DNA of 64,000 nucleotides from Orychophragmus violaceus (GCA_030180135.1 CM058232.1:59603330-59667329), one strand, 5' to 3'. Numbered from the stretch's first letter, positions 1 to 11,175 are shown. Numbers and translations are program-made. Notes: a model not told the origin generated them from the letters alone.

Positions 1-500
1 AGTGGAATCAAAAACTTTAAACTTCTCCTCCTTTATTTTCTGCTTTTCTGGTTTTTTATGAAAACTCAATAAGAACAACAATGGTGAAAACTACAGAACA
101 GTGATCTAATGCTATTTTTGTGGTTTTGGTTTTAAGAAATCAAAAGATGTATGAAAATGTATGAAAACAGGATAAACTAATAGGATGATGCAAACCAGAA
201 ACAATTTTTATGGCTTTTCGGATTTGGATGAAATGATATTAGACGAACGACTATGCAATGATATGATTTGCTTTGGCTTTTATGTATGCACGCAGATGAA
301 ACAGGTACGTGATAGACTAAACAAAATAACAAATCTAAACAGAATGACAAAAGCAGAATGATTTTTATGGGTTTTAATTCTAAGATGCAATGAAACAGAA
401 ACTAGATGAATGGATGCTGACAATTTCTATGGAATGGATCAAGTGCTATCTAATGAAATAACAAATAACAAGGATAGAAAACACCTATTTAGGAGCCTTT
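1..500 (-). other. Untranslated leader of element G6 (runs off the left edge)
   Basis: This AT-rich stretch has no convincing gene. It lies immediately downstream, on the minus strand, of a primer-binding site and an LTR, so it is best read as the 5' untranslated leader of a minus-strand LTR retrotransposon whose body continues past the left edge. The short plus-strand frame at 410-661 crosses the leader, the PBS and the LTR end and is not a gene. Confidence 0.5.
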
Positions 501-514
501 TGGCTCTGATACCA
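501..514 (-). promoter_or_regulatory. Primer-binding site of G6, initiator tRNA-Met type
   Basis: The plus strand reads TGGCTCTGATACCA, the complement of TGGTATCAGAGCCA, the classic site pairing with the 3' end of initiator tRNA-Met. It sits 2 nt from the inferred LTR end at 517, as expected for a minus-strand element. Confidence 0.75.
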
Positions 515-516
515 GA

Positions 517-1545
517 TGATACAACCCCGAATAAAAGACTAGGATGGTGGGAGATGGAAGAACATGTGCTGGCTTTGAAGCTCTCTCACTATTTCAGAAT
601 GGAATGGAATTACGAGATGGAAGTGATGGTGAACAACTCACTTTCTCAGTGGGCTGATTGACTCTCTCAATCAGATTGCAAACTATCTGAATCACTCAAG
701 GATAGTCTGAACCGAAACTTCTAAGAGGATGGTGAATTACTCACTAAACTCTAAGAAGGAACAACTCTCCAAAGAACTCAACTTTGAAAAGAAAAGAAAA
801 TACTCTGATTTATTTCTGGATGATTGAAAAGTGTCTGATACAAATGGTCTAATTGAGCTTATATAATGCTCTTACCACGTTCCTAGAGGTTAATAGAATA
901 AAAGAAATAGCAAAGATCAAGGAATATAGCTGTTGAAGCCATTAAGAAGAAATCTGCCCAAATAAGACAAGTGGAGCTGAACTTGAGTCTTCACAGCTTT
1001 GGAATGAAAGTGTGGTGTCTTGGGACGTCCTGATTCAGTGAATGAGCCTCCAAAATGAAGCAGTTGAGAAGATATAGTTGTTGGTGGTTTAAAGCTCCTA
1101 TTTTGAAGGCATCCAAGTATGGAAAGTTGAGTATATCTTTGATCCTCCTGGTCAAATGGTTGCTAGTGTTGGTTGACTCTCCTGAATGGTTGGATATGTC
1201 TCTTGAATGCTTAGATGTATCTCCTGGTCGCCAAAGTTTGGTTTGCAAATGATTGAATCCTTGAGTTTCCAAATGAAGCAAGCTGATAATCATCTTTTTA
1301 TAGGTTGAATAACTTCTTCATCTAAACACCATTTGTGATGATTTGAACTCTCCATGATTCCTTTATGGGTTAAGCTTTTGGAACAAGTTGAATTGTAGCT
1401 TAAGTCCTCCTAGTTGGGTAGATATTCTCCAAGACATGCACATCTGTCTCTTGTGCATTTAAGTTGTTTCTCTCCAAAGATCTTGGCTGGTTGATTTATG
1501 TCCTCTCCATCCTCCTTGATTGATGATGACTTGATGTCCTCATCA
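517..1545 (-). mobile_element. 5' LTR of a minus-strand retrotransposon (G6)
   Basis: The segment has TGAT...ATCA ends (plus strand TGATACAACC at 517 and CCTCATCA ending at 1545), about 1.03 kb. A minus-strand TATA-like ATTATATAAG lies at 858-867 and the PBS flanks the left side. To its right the G1 reverse-transcriptase frame begins at once with CAGAT, so G6 appears to have inserted into G1. The second copy of the target duplication is outside the window, so the right boundary rests on the terminal bases and the return of G1 homology. The element's body is not visible. Small plus and minus frames inside the LTR are not genes. Confidence 0.55.
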
Positions 1546-3588
1546 CAGATTCAATACCTAATTTCCAAGGGTTATATTCGCGAGAGCCTCAGCCCATGTG
1601 CCCTTCCGGTCTTGTTAGTACCCAAGAAAAATGGTTCGTGGAGGATATGTGTTGACTACCGAGCGATCAACAACAACACCATCAAGTACCGGCACCCGAT
1701 ACCGCGTTTAGATGACATGTTGGACGACTATAGCATATGTTTTCTCTTTGATCAATCTACGAAGTGGCTACCATCAGGTAAGGATGAAGGAAGGAAACGA
1801 ATGGAAGCCGGCGTTAAAGAGCAAGCATGAACTATATGAGTTGCTCGTAATGACGTTCTGTCTTACGTACGTTCCCAACACTTTCATGAGGCTCATTAAC
1901 CAAGTCCTATGAGTCTACATCAGTAAGTTTGTGGTCGTTTACTTCGATGATATTCTCATTTACAGCAAATTTGTCTCCGACCATCTCTTGCACCTTGAGA
2001 AAGTAATAGGACTCTTCGTCATGAAGGCCTTTATGCGAACATCAAGAAGTGCACGTTCTGCACTAATCAGCTTGTTTTCCTAGCTTTGTTGTGAGCTCGC
2101 AGGGATTACAGGTAGATCAAGAGAAGGTTAAGGCTATCCAGGAATGGCCAATACCAACCAGCATTGGCCATATCCGGAGCTTCCACGGATTGGCAAGATT
2201 CTACCAGAGGTTTGTTAAGGATTTCAGCACCGTAGCCGCACCTCTCAGAGCCGTGATCAAGAAGGACATTCCATTTAAATGGGGACCCGCGAAGGAGGAC
2301 GCATTCCAGAAGCTCAAGGATCTTTTGACTAAGTCTCCCATACTTGTTTTGCCTAACTTTGACAATACTTTTTAGATAGAATGTGATGCTTCAGGATTAG
2401 GGATCGGAGCAGAACTCACGTAAGGAGGACGACTTGTGGCCTGCTTCAAGGAGAAACACAACGGAGCCACTCTCAACTACCCGACCTACGATAAGGAGTT
2501 GTACGCTTGGTGAGGTCATTGGAGATGTGGCAGAACTATCTTCTGGCCAAGGGGTTTGTGATCCACACCTATCATGAGACGTTAAAGTATCTATGGGGAC
2601 ATATGACTCTGAAGAGGAGGCACACGAAATGGCTCGAGTTCGTTGAGACTTTTCCATATATCATCAAGTACAAGAAGGGAAGGAGAAAATCGTGGTCGAC
2701 ACCTTGTCACGAAGATGTACCTTGATCAACACCACGGAGGCTTAATTTTTGGGGTTTGAGCAACTTAAAGAGAATTATTACGCTGACCCTGATTTGGTAC
2801 AATTTTACAATAATACAGTAAAGGAGCTAGAAGACCATTTTAATTGCACGACGGTTTCCGAATCCGAGATCGGCGACAAGGCATTCCGCAAGGCTCAATG
2901 TGAGACCTGCTGATCCGTGAATCCCATGGAGTCGGCTTGATGGGACAATTTGGCGTGGACAAGACGATGAGTGTTCTGTCCGACCACTTCTTATGGCCGC
3001 ACTTGAAACGAGACGTAGAGCATTTGTGTTCTAAGTGCATCACATGCCTAAAGACAAACTCCAAGTCACATGCTTATGGTCTTTATATGCTCTTACTGAT
3101 TCCTAACATGCCTTGGGTAGATATTTCTATGGATTTCGTGGTTGTTGACCAATTTCCGAAGATGGCCCATTTCATACTCGGCGCCAAGATGATTGACGCA
3201 ACTCAGGAGGCCGACATATTCTTCCAAGAAGTGGTGCGATTACAAGGCCTATCAGAACACTCTCGAGGAAAATCAGAGCTAAGATTCTATTTTCTACGAC
3301 TTGTCGCCTTTTGAGATTGTGTATTGATTTAAGCCAGAGACACCCATATATCTCAAGCCATTACCGCCACTGGATTTCGCCAACCAAGTTGTAGAAGGCC
3401 AAGCCGAGACCATCAAGAAGCTGCACCAGAAAGTCAAGGATATCTTGGATAAGAAGACGGCCCAATACAAACGAAAAGCCGAAAAGAAGAGGAAGGAGAT
3501 CACCTTCAAGCCCAAAGATTGGGTGTGGTTACACATGCCACCCGAGAAGTTTCCCAACCAACGGAAATCAAAGCTTGCACCATGAGGG
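1546..3588 (+). pseudogene. G1: broken Ty3/gypsy pol (reverse transcriptase, RNase H, integrase)
   Basis: Decayed polyprotein of a Ty3/gypsy retrotransposon, which would copy its RNA and integrate it. Visible in order: RT entry region with LLVPKKNGSWR (about 1612-1650); the catalytic box VVYFDDILIYS (about 1930-1965), whose Asp pair is kept; RT thumb and connection with FHGLARFYQRF (about 2180-2215); an RNase H region ending near 2730; the integrase zinc region HFLWPHLKRDVEHLCSKC (about 2985-3040); and the integrase C-terminal basic region (about 3360-3588). Several frameshifts and stops interrupt it. Most of the integrase catalytic core is missing around 3145-3290. Gag, protease and the RT start would lie left of the G6 insertion. 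Copia A cuts the frame at 3588; it resumes at 10828 after an in-frame TGA at 3583-3585, probably a former CGA. Confidence 0.85.
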
Positions 3589-4270
3589 TGTTGGGAATGT
3601 CCTGAAATCTATTGTACTTGCTCTAAGTGAAAGTCGTATAGTCGAGATGAGACAATCACATAACACTAGGTAGTCATAACGCTTTGCTAGAAGCCACTTA
3701 TGATCAATGAGTTGAGAACTCATTGCTAGTGTTATATGATCCTACAGGGTCACACACCTAAGCAAACTGGGCGTCATAGACGAGGTTGATCATTAATGTA
3801 ATGATCCAATGAATGCATATTTTTATATGCATTCAATATCAATGTTCTGGGGAGCATCGATTGTTGCAGGTATTGCATCGATCGATGCACTCGCGGATTA
3901 ACCAGATTAATACGGTTTAATCGTTGGTTAATTCCGTTGTGGTTTAAGCCGACATATATAAGATATATGGTCGACCTAAACTCGTCCCTAACCTAATTCA
4001 CAGCCACCAGAACACAGAAACAGACCTCTCTGGAGATTAGATCTCTGTAAGGCACTAGCATCCTTGCGTCCAGTTTGTGTGCGTGTGGATACCAGTAGAG
4101 GCGCAGCATTTGAGGCGCTTCATGATCTCGATTATCTGTAAACACTTCCGCTGCATATTCATCAGGTAATCTCGAGATCTGTTAGATTCAATTACATGAA
4201 CCTTAGATCCTAGGCTCGGAATTCAGACTAGGGTTGCTAATCTTGATTAGAACTGCTAGAAATTCCTTCA
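3589..4270 (+). repeat. 5' LTR of copia A
   Basis: 682 bp, TGTTGGGAAT...TTCCTTCA. It contains one palindrome pair with cores CGATTG and CGATCG (3857-3893), a TATA box at 3955-3962, and an R/U5 part (about 4060-4180) with GTGTGCGTGTGGATACC and GAGGCGCAGCA, also seen in copia B, B2 and C LTRs. Confidence 0.95.
3955..3962 (+). promoter_or_regulatory. TATA box of the copia A promoter
   Basis: TATATAAG in the middle of the 5' LTR, about 60 bp past the palindrome pair; the 3' LTR has the same box at 10511-10518. Transcription would start about 30 bp downstream, making the preceding part U3. Confidence 0.6.
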
Positions 4271-4271
4271 G

Positions 4272-4283
4272 TGGTATCAGAGC
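4272..4283 (+). promoter_or_regulatory. Primer-binding site of copia A, initiator tRNA-Met
   Basis: TGGTATCAGAGC one base after the LTR end; standard minus-strand primer site of plant copia elements. Confidence 0.9.
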
Positions 4284-5343
4284 TTTAGGGTTCCATTGAA
4301 TCTGTAGCATATTGATTAGATTGGTTGAATCTGAATCTGTGTATAATTGATACAAGCATGCTAAAATTCGTTTTCCTGAAAAACCTAGTTTAGGGTTCTG
4401 ATCGAAAACGTTTAAGGGTTTTCTCGCATGGTGTCGATCGATGCCAATCCGGCATCGATCGATGCAGGGCGAAAACCCGAATAAAATTTAGGGTTTTTCG
4501 CATGGTGTCGATCGATGCCAATCCGGCATCGATCGATGCAGGGCGAAAACCCGAATAAACCAAGTTTTCGCCTAGTGACGATCGATGCAATTGTTGCACC
4601 GATCGACACAGCCTCGCGAGATTGTTGGATCGGTTCAATTGGATTGGACCGGTTATCGAGCTTGGTTAATAATGGTCGAACACTGTGAATGGTTTAAATG
4701 CGATTGGTTTGATTAGGTTGGAATCGACCGATGCTAATGTAGCATCGATCGACGCTGACCGGTATTCAAAACCGGATCAATTGGATTGATCGGTTATCGC
4801 GGATTAATTAATTATAAGAATTAAAACATAGTAAAACTGAACGTTTTAAATGGTTCCGTTCCTCAACCAAATATCAAGTGATAATTGATGTCTTTCCAAT
4901 CTTGTCAACTGTCAAGACTCATTTCATTGTACGATAGGCTTGCAGTGCAAGGTATCAACAATTACATGAGTAAGGCAGGAAGTAATCGTGTTAATGGGCT
5001 TGCAGTGCAAGGCATCAACAATTACATGACTGAAGAGATTGGTTTGCTTGACTGGGCCATCAAAATCGTTTTGGGCCCAGAGACATCAGGTGGATTGGAC
5101 ATAAGATGTCGATCCACAACCAAGAGTTATATTGGATATAACTAGCAAGGTTGTTGCTTACCTAAATAGCTAAAATTGAGTGATAGCCAATGGCTCACTT
5201 GAATTTAGTAAAATATGGGTCTTGGATCATTATATTCATCTGAGGAAGCATTGATTGAATATAATGCGAGTTTTCTTAAAAGTTAAGATTTCTCATTTCT
5301 TGAACATCATAACTAAACCTTTTTCTTTTCTATGTTCTCAGCT
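4284..5343 (+). other. Untranslated leader of copia A with palindrome cassettes
   Basis: About 1.06 kb before gag with no gene. Four paired CGATCG-type palindromes lie at 4431-4466, 4505-4540, 4575-4610 and 4721-4756; the first two are a near-perfect tandem duplication with period 74. Then come GGTTCAATTGGATTGGACCG-type repeats (about 4630-4800) and a duplicated block containing CTTGCAGTGCAAGG at about 4938 and 4998. A matching leader precedes gag in copia B. Confidence 0.75.
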
Positions 5344-5571
5344 ATGACTACTACTCATAATAATTATTTCTCCCTGCGATCCGTCCTTGAGAAGGACAAG
5401 TTAAATGGATCGAATTTTCTCGAATGGTATCGGAACTTGAGAATTGTTCTCAAGCAGGAGAAGCGGGACTATGTCCTTGAAAATGTTCTCCCTGAAAAAA
5501 ACCGAGATCCAATGCTGCACATGCAGAAAGGAGTGCTTGGGACAAGCATTCCAATGATGTGGTCGATGTGA
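5344..5571 (+). pseudogene. gag: Copia A gag, N-terminal part (frameshifted)
   Basis: Start of the copia Gag (capsid) protein, with the family signature SVLEKDKLNGSNFLEWY at the N terminus. An earlier in-frame ATG at 5332 exists, but alignment with the Gag starts of copia B (38571) and D (19417) favours 5344. Relative to copia B the stretch around 5490-5580 carries a net 2 extra bases and several substitutions; the frame drifts to a TGA at 5569-5571, while the rest of gag continues in another frame that overlaps it. I read this as a loss-of-function mutation, since homologues B and D are in one frame here; a programmed shift is unlikely. Confidence 0.8.
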
Positions 5572-8500
5572 ATTGTCTCATGTTGGCTACCATGAACTCG
5601 GACTTGCAGAAGCAATACGAGAACGTGGAGTCGCCAGTGAAGATGATTACTAGCCTGAAAAGCATGTTTCAGGAGCAAGCACGAACTGAGCGATACCAGA
5701 CGGTTAAATCTCTCATTGAATGCAAGCTACCAAAGGACAGTCCGGTCAGTCCTCATGTCATTAAGATGATGGGTTATATTGATAACCTGGGGAGACTGGA
5801 TTGTCCCATTAGCCAAGAGTTGGCTACTGACATCATTCTGCAGTCACTGCCGTCAAGTTATGATCAGTTTGTTATGAACTATAACATGAACAACTTGACG
5901 AAGACGTTGACTGAACTGCATGGCATGCTCAAGACAGCTGAGCCTAATATCAGGAAGGGCACTCCTAATCTACTTATGGTACAAAGGGGTAAGAAGTTTA
6001 AGAAACTAGGCAAAGGCAAGGGAAAGGGCAAGGCAGTCCCGGTTGAGAACCAGGACACGCCTGCGCCAGCCCCGAAGCCCAAGCCGGGCCCATCTGAGAC
6101 TGATAAGTGCCATTACTGTAAAGAGCCTGGGCATTGGAAGAGAAATTGCAACAAATTCTTGGAAGAGAAGAAGAAGAAGAAGAAGAAGAAGACTTTCGAG
6201 ACTTCATCTTCAGGTATTTATGTTATAGAAGTAAATGTTACCACTTCTGGTTCTACTTCTTGGGTATTGGATACCGGCTGTGGTGCTCATATTTGTACAA
6301 ATATGCAGGGCCTAAGCAACAGTAGGACGTTGGAAAGGGGACAAGTGGACATGCGTGTGGGGAATGGAGCAAGAGTTGCTGCATTAGCCGTAGGAACATT
6401 TAACTTGCCTTTACCTTCTGGTTTGGTTTTAAAACTTCATAATTGCTACTATGTACCTGCTATAAGCAGAAATATTATTTCTATTCCTGTTTTGGATTTG
6501 GAAGGATATCAGTTTTCAATTAAGAATAAATGTTGTTCTTTTGATTACAATGATATGTATTATGGTAGCAGCCCATTAGAGAATGGGCTTTATGTTCTAA
6601 ACCAAAGCACAAAAATCTATAACATTAACACCAAGAGATTCAAATCAAATGACACGAATCAGACTTTTCTATGGCATTGTCGTTTGGGCCACATAAACGA
6701 GAAACGGATTCAAAAGCTCCAGAGTGATGGGCTTTTGGGCTCATTTGATTATGAATCATGTGAGAAATGTGAATCTTGTTTACTAGGCAAAATGACGAAG
6801 GCCCCTTTCAACAAATCAAACGAAAGGGCCAGTGACCTGTTGGGCCTTATACATACAGATGTATGCGGCCCAATGAGCCCAAGTGCCAGAGGAAATTTTC
6901 GATACTTCATTACCTTCACTGATGATTTCAGAAGGTATGGCTATGTCTATTTAATGAGACACAAGTCGGAATCCTTTGAAAAGTTCAAAGAGTTCCAAAA
7001 TGAAGTACAGAATCAACTCGGCAAAAGTATTAAGGCTCTTCGATCAGATCGTGGAGGAGAATACTTAAGCCAAGAATTCAGTGATCATTTGAGAGATTGT
7101 GGAATTGTTTCACAACTCACTCCTCCTGGAACACCACAATGGAATGGCGTGTCTGAGAGGAGGAATCGGACTTTATTAGATATGGTTCGATCAATGATGA
7201 GTCTCTCAACTCTTCCATTATCCTTTTGGGGATACGCTCTAGAAACGTCTGCGTTTACACTAAATAGGGTTCCGTCAAAATCAGTTGCAAAGACACCACA
7301 TGAGATGTGGACTGGAAATGTTCCGAATGTGTCTTTCCTGAAGATTTGGGGTTGTGAAGCTTATGTTAAGAGATTAATTACAGATAAGCTCGAGCCCAAA
7401 TCTGATAAATGCTACTTCGTTGGTTATCCTAAGGAAACCAAGGCATACTACTTTTACAACCAATCCGAGAACAAAGTGTTTGTTGCTCGGAACTGCGTTT
7501 TTCTTGAAAGAGAGTTTCTATCCAAGAGAAACAGTGGGAGTAAAGTACAACTCGAAGAAGTTCGAGAACCGCAGGAAAATGCTCAACCCGTAGAGGAAGA
7601 GCAACAGTTGGATCTACAAAGAGTTGTAGAGACGGCGCCTGTGGAGCCTGAAATTCGCCGATCCGAAAGGATCCGTCACGAACCCGAGAGATATGGATTT
7701 CTCGTAACCAATTGTCATGATTTGTTCATCATTGACAGTGACGAACCAGCGAATTTCGAAGAAGCAATGATGAGCCCTGACTCCGCAAAGTGGCTGAAAG
7801 CCGCTGAATCCGAAATGGGATCCATGACACAGAACCAAGTATGGACTTTGGTTGATTTACCCGATGGTGCAAGACCCATTGAGTGTAAATGGATTTTCAA
7901 GAAGAAAATTGATGTGTATGGAAATATTCAGATATATAAAGCAAGGCTAGTGGCAAAAGGTTTCAAACAAATTCATGGTATTGACTATGAAGAAACCTAT
8001 TCACCTGTCGCCATGCTTAAATCCATTCGGATTCTCCTAGCAACAGCTGCTCATTATGATTATGAGATCTGTCAAATGGACGTGAAAACAGCTTTCCTTA
8101 ATGGAATTCTGGAAGAGGATGTGTACATGACACAACCCGAAGGTTTCATCGATCCAAATGCAGCTAGGAAAGTATGCAAACTTCATCGATCCATTTATGG
8201 ATTGAAGCAAGCATCTCGGAGTTGGAATCTTCGTTTTGATGAAGCAGTCAAAAAGTTTGATTTCATCAGAAGCGAAGAAGAACCATGTGTTTACAAGAAG
8301 ACTAGTGGGAGCGCAGTTGCATTTCTCGTGTTGTATGTAGATGACATACTTCTTCTCGGAAATGACGTTCCGTTGTTACAGTCTGTTAAGACTTGGCTCA
8401 GAAGTTGTTTTTCAATGAAAGACATGGGAGAAGCCGCGTATATTCTTGGAATAAGAATCTATAGAGATAGATCAAACAAGTCGATTGGACTGTGTCAAGA

Positions 8501-9317
8501 CACTTATATCGATAAGGTCTTACACAGGTTCAGAATGCAAGATTCCAAGAAGGGCTTCATACCAATGTCTTATGGCATAAGTCTCAGCAAGAAGCAGTGT
8601 CCTGAGACACCTGCTGAGCGAGATCGCATGAGTAGGATTCCCTATGCCTCGGCGTTGGGATCCATCATGTATGCCATGCTCTGTACTCGTCCAAATGTTG
8701 CTTGTGCTTTAAGCATGACGAGTAGATACCAATCGGATCCAGGTGAAAGTCACTGGACAGCAGTCAAGAATATTCTGAAGTATTTGAGAAATACTAAGGA
8801 TAAATTCTTGGTGTATGGAGGAAGTGATGAGCTGGTAGTAAGTGGTTACACAGACGCAAGTTTTCAGACAGACCAAGATGATTTCCGATCGCAATCTGGT
8901 TACATCTTCTGCCTGAATGGCGGTGCAGTAAGCTGGAAGAGTTCCAAGCAGGACACTGTAGCAGATTCCACAACTGAAGCTGAGTACCTCGCTGCTTCTG
9001 AAGCGGCAAAGGAGGCTGTTTGGATCAAGAAGTTCATCACTGAACTTGGTGTGATTCCTAGCATTTCCGAGCCAGTGGCTTTGTATTGTGACAACAATGG
9101 AGCCATTGCGCAAGCAAAGGAACCTAGATCACACCAGAAATCCAAACACATAGAAAGGCGATATCACCTTATCCGTGATATTGTGAATAGAGGAGATGTG
9201 AAGATCAGCAGAGTCCCGACGGATGAGAATGTTGCTGATCCACTGACCAAGCCGCTCCCAAGGCCTAAGCATGAGTTTCATACAACTGCTGTAGGCATTA
9301 GATTTCTTAAGATATGA
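5559..9317 (+). CDS. pol: Copia A Gag-Pol polyprotein (protease, integrase, RT, RNase H)
   Basis: Open frame of 1252 codons carrying the rest of Gag and all of Pol in copia order. The first codon shown is GTG; the first ATG is at 5580. Residues: CCHC zinc knuckle 184-197; protease DTG at 238; GAG-pre-integrase with HCRLGH (about 374-379); integrase core with catalytic D434, D497 and E533, an exact DD35E spacing; reverse transcriptase with QMDVKTAFLNG and YVDD at 926-929; RNase H with D1099 and E1140 in TEAEY, and YCDNN further on. No stop or frameshift occurs inside, and length is normal for plant copia minus the missing Gag N terminus. The protein would process itself, copy the element RNA in cytoplasmic particles and insert the DNA in the nucleus. 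Lineage resembles Tork/TAR-type copia, but I cannot fix it without a tree. Confidence 0.93.
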   Translation: MVDVNCLMLATMNSDLQKQYENVESPVKMITSLKSMFQEQARTERYQTVKSLIECKLPKDSPVSPHVIKMMGYIDNLGRLDCPISQELATDIILQSLPSSYDQFVMNYNMNNLTKTLTELHGMLKTAEPNIRKGTPNLLMVQRGKKFKKLGKGKGKGKAVPVENQDTPAPAPKPKPGPSETDKCHYCKEPGHWKRNCNKFLEEKKKKKKKKTFETSSSGIYVIEVNVTTSGSTSWVLDTGCGAHICTNMQGLSNSRTLERGQVDMRVGNGARVAALAVGTFNLPLPSGLVLKLHNCYYVPAISRNIISIPVLDLEGYQFSIKNKCCSFDYNDMYYGSSPLENGLYVLNQSTKIYNINTKRFKSNDTNQTFLWHCRLGHINEKRIQKLQSDGLLGSFDYESCEKCESCLLGKMTKAPFNKSNERASDLLGLIHTDVCGPMSPSARGNFRYFITFTDDFRRYGYVYLMRHKSESFEKFKEFQNEVQNQLGKSIKALRSDRGGEYLSQEFSDHLRDCGIVSQLTPPGTPQWNGVSERRNRTLLDMVRSMMSLSTLPLSFWGYALETSAFTLNRVPSKSVAKTPHEMWTGNVPNVSFLKIWGCEAYVKRLITDKLEPKSDKCYFVGYPKETKAYYFYNQSENKVFVARNCVFLEREFLSKRNSGSKVQLEEVREPQENAQPVEEEQQLDLQRVVETAPVEPEIRRSERIRHEPERYGFLVTNCHDLFIIDSDEPANFEEAMMSPDSAKWLKAAESEMGSMTQNQVWTLVDLPDGARPIECKWIFKKKIDVYGNIQIYKARLVAKGFKQIHGIDYEETYSPVAMLKSIRILLATAAHYDYEICQMDVKTAFLNGILEEDVYMTQPEGFIDPNAARKVCKLHRSIYGLKQASRSWNLRFDEAVKKFDFIRSEEEPCVYKKTSGSAVAFLVLYVDDILLLGNDVPLLQSVKTWLRSCFSMKDMGEAAYILGIRIYRDRSNKSIGLCQDTYIDKVLHRFRMQDSKKGFIPMSYGISLSKKQCPETPAERDRMSRIPYASALGSIMYAMLCTRPNVACALSMTSRYQSDPGESHWTAVKNILKYLRNTKDKFLVYGGSDELVVSGYTDASFQTDQDDFRSQSGYIFCLNGGAVSWKSSKQDTVADSTTEAEYLAASEAAKEAVWIKKFITELGVIPSISEPVALYCDNNGAIAQAKEPRSHQKSKHIERRYHLIRDIVNRGDVKISRVPTDENVADPLTKPLPRPKHEFHTTAVGIRFLKI

Positions 9318-10143
9318 TCTTGATTTCAGTGGGAGTTGTATTTGTTTTTGTTATGACATAATGTTCACAAAGACATAATAGTTATGTTATTTTAATGAAA
9401 TTGTTTCAGCATTATTTAATTGGGTTAATTAAATATACATAATGTCCCAAAGTAATTTATGACATTTTATAGGCCATCAAGTATGTGACTTGATCATGAA
9501 ACCCTATAAGCAATAAATGACATAAATTATAATGGTCCCTGGTCGAGGTTGTTAACGTGGGACATTAACAACCACGTGAGACTAGTATGTGAGGTGACTG
9601 ATGACCATGTTTCATGGAGTCATTAATAAGTGTATTAAAGTCATTCACATAGATATGTGTTAGAGAACACATGATCGGATTTGACCCGTTAATGAAAACT
9701 CTACAAGATGTTATATGAGTGTCATAAGAGTTTCTCATTACGACTAAAGAGAGTAGTCCTTAGACCTGAGTTCATCATGTCCTCTCTTATATGTATTGGT
9801 TCGTCTTGACTTTGTCAAACGTCAGCCGTAACTGGTGATCATAAAGACACTGATTAGGCGTATCATGAAATATAAAAGAGACATGGATGGAACAAGATGG
9901 GATTTGTACCTCCTATATAACAGGAGTTAAATATCTCTGGGCCTATCGAAGATTTGATACTGGAAATGCGTGGCCGCGCTCAAACGAGGTGATTGTCAGT
10001 CGTTTGTTTTTCATCAGTACAAATCGGGATTCGATAAACGTAATCTGGTTGAATAAGGATGACACAGTGCTTGCCTTATGCTAGATTGAGATATAGCTAC
10101 AAAGGGATTAAAGGAATAGATGATTCCAGTACAAGTGGGAGAT
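9318..10143 (+). other. Copia A 3' untranslated region with polypurine tract
   Basis: About 0.83 kb between the pol stop and the 3' LTR with no gene. It contains landmarks shared with copias B, B2 and D, such as GGTCGAGGTTGTTAA (near 9543) and GAGGTGATTGTCAGTCGTTT (about 9986). It ends with the purine tract AAGTGGGAGA at about 10132-10141, the plus-strand primer directly before the LTR. Confidence 0.8.
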
Positions 10144-10827
10144 TGTTGGGAATGTCCTGAAATCTACTGTACTTGCTCTAAGTGAAAGTCGTATAGTCGA
10201 GATGAGACAATCACATAACACTAGGTAGTCATAACGCTTTGCTAGAAGCCACTTATGATCAATGAGTTGAGAACTCATTGCTAGTGTTATATGATCCTAC
10301 AGGGTCACACACCTAAGCAAACTGGGCGTCATAGAAGAGGTTGATCATTAATGTAATGATCCAATGAATGCATATTTTTTATATGCATTCGATATCAATG
10401 TTCTGGGGAGCATCGATCGTTGCAGGTATTGCATCGATCGATGCACTAGCGGATTAACCAGATTAATACGGTTTAATCGTTGGTTAATTCCGTTGTGGTT
10501 TAAGCCGACATATATAAGATATATGGTCGACCTAAACTCGTCCCTAACCTAATTCACAGCCACCAGAACACAGAAACAGACCTCTCTGGAGATTAGATCT
10601 CTGTAAGGCACTAGCATCCCTGCGGTCCAGTTTGTGTGCGTGTGGATACCAGTAGAGGCGCAGCATTTGAGGCGCTTCGTGATCTCGATTATCTGTAAAC
10701 ACTTCCGCTGCATATTCATCAGGTAATCTCGAGATCTGTTAGATTCAATTACATGAACCTTAGATCCTAGGCTCGGAATTCAGACTAGGGTTGCTAATCT
10801 TGATTAGAACTGCTAGAAATTCCTTCA
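10144..10827 (+). repeat. 3' LTR of copia A
   Basis: 684 bp, about 99% identical to the 5' LTR by eye. TATA box at 10511-10518. The palindrome pair at 10409-10446 keeps CGATCG in both units where the 5' copy has CGATTG in one. GAGGG follows as the target duplication. Confidence 0.95.
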
Positions 10828-11175
10828 GAGGGGATGGCCCATTCCGAGTCCTAGAGAATATCAACCACAACGCCTACAAACTCGAAATTCCTGGTGAAAT
10901 GAACATTTCTTCGAGCTTTAATGTTTCTGATTTACCTCATTTTGATGCAGGAGGGTGGAAATGATGAGGACATCGGTTCGACAGAACCTGACCAGACATG
11001 CCAAGATGAACCATTCCCGACCATGGTGAGCGTGCCCCAGACCCAATCCAGTCAGAAGATACTCAAGGAGAAATTCAATCGACCCATGGAACATATTATC
11101 ACCAGGAGCAGCATATACGACATCACGGAGCACTTGGACTATTTGGATCATGATCAGCCCATTCTGAACAGCTAG
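10828..11175 (+). pseudogene. G1 integrase C-terminus, distal fragment
   Basis: Continuation of the G1 polyprotein after the copia A insertion. Dropping the duplicated GAGGG, the frame joins 3588 in register. The segment shows the gypsy integrase C-terminal signature ending in NVSDLPHFDAG (about 10920-10950), then a hydrophilic tail that stops at 11173-11175. No chromodomain is visible in this tail. Confidence 0.75.

Larger units (their letters stand above)
3589..10827 (+). mobile_element. Copia A: full-length Ty1/copia retrotransposon
   Basis: Complete LTR retrotransposon, 7239 bp, inserted into G1. It has two LTRs (682 and 684 bp) starting TGTTGGG and ending CCTTCA, a tRNA-Met PBS, gag and pol genes, an AAGTGGGAGA polypurine tract, and a perfect 5-bp target-site duplication GAGGG at 3584-3588 and 10828-10832. 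The LTRs differ by about 7 substitutions and 2 single-base indels by eye, so the insertion is fairly young. All Pol catalytic motifs are intact. The one clear lesion is a frameshift near the N-terminal part of gag. It is the only element in the window that could plausibly supply reverse transcriptase and integrase to the defective copias B and D. Confidence 0.95.

Noticed and set aside
501..514. tRNA gene fragment at TGGCTCTGATACCA (also 21081)
   Set aside because: It is only the primer-binding site complement; no cloverleaf can be formed around it.
410..661. 83-residue plus-strand frame
   Set aside because: It spans the G6 leader, PBS and LTR end on the antisense strand, with no homology that I recognise.
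4431..4756. CRISPR-like array from repeated CGATCG pairs
   Set aside because: The genome is a plant, units are palindromic and variable, spacing is irregular and no cas genes are present.
5515..5571. Programmed frameshift in copia A gag
   Set aside because: Homologues in B and D read through in one frame and the region has extra substitutions, so mutation is simpler.
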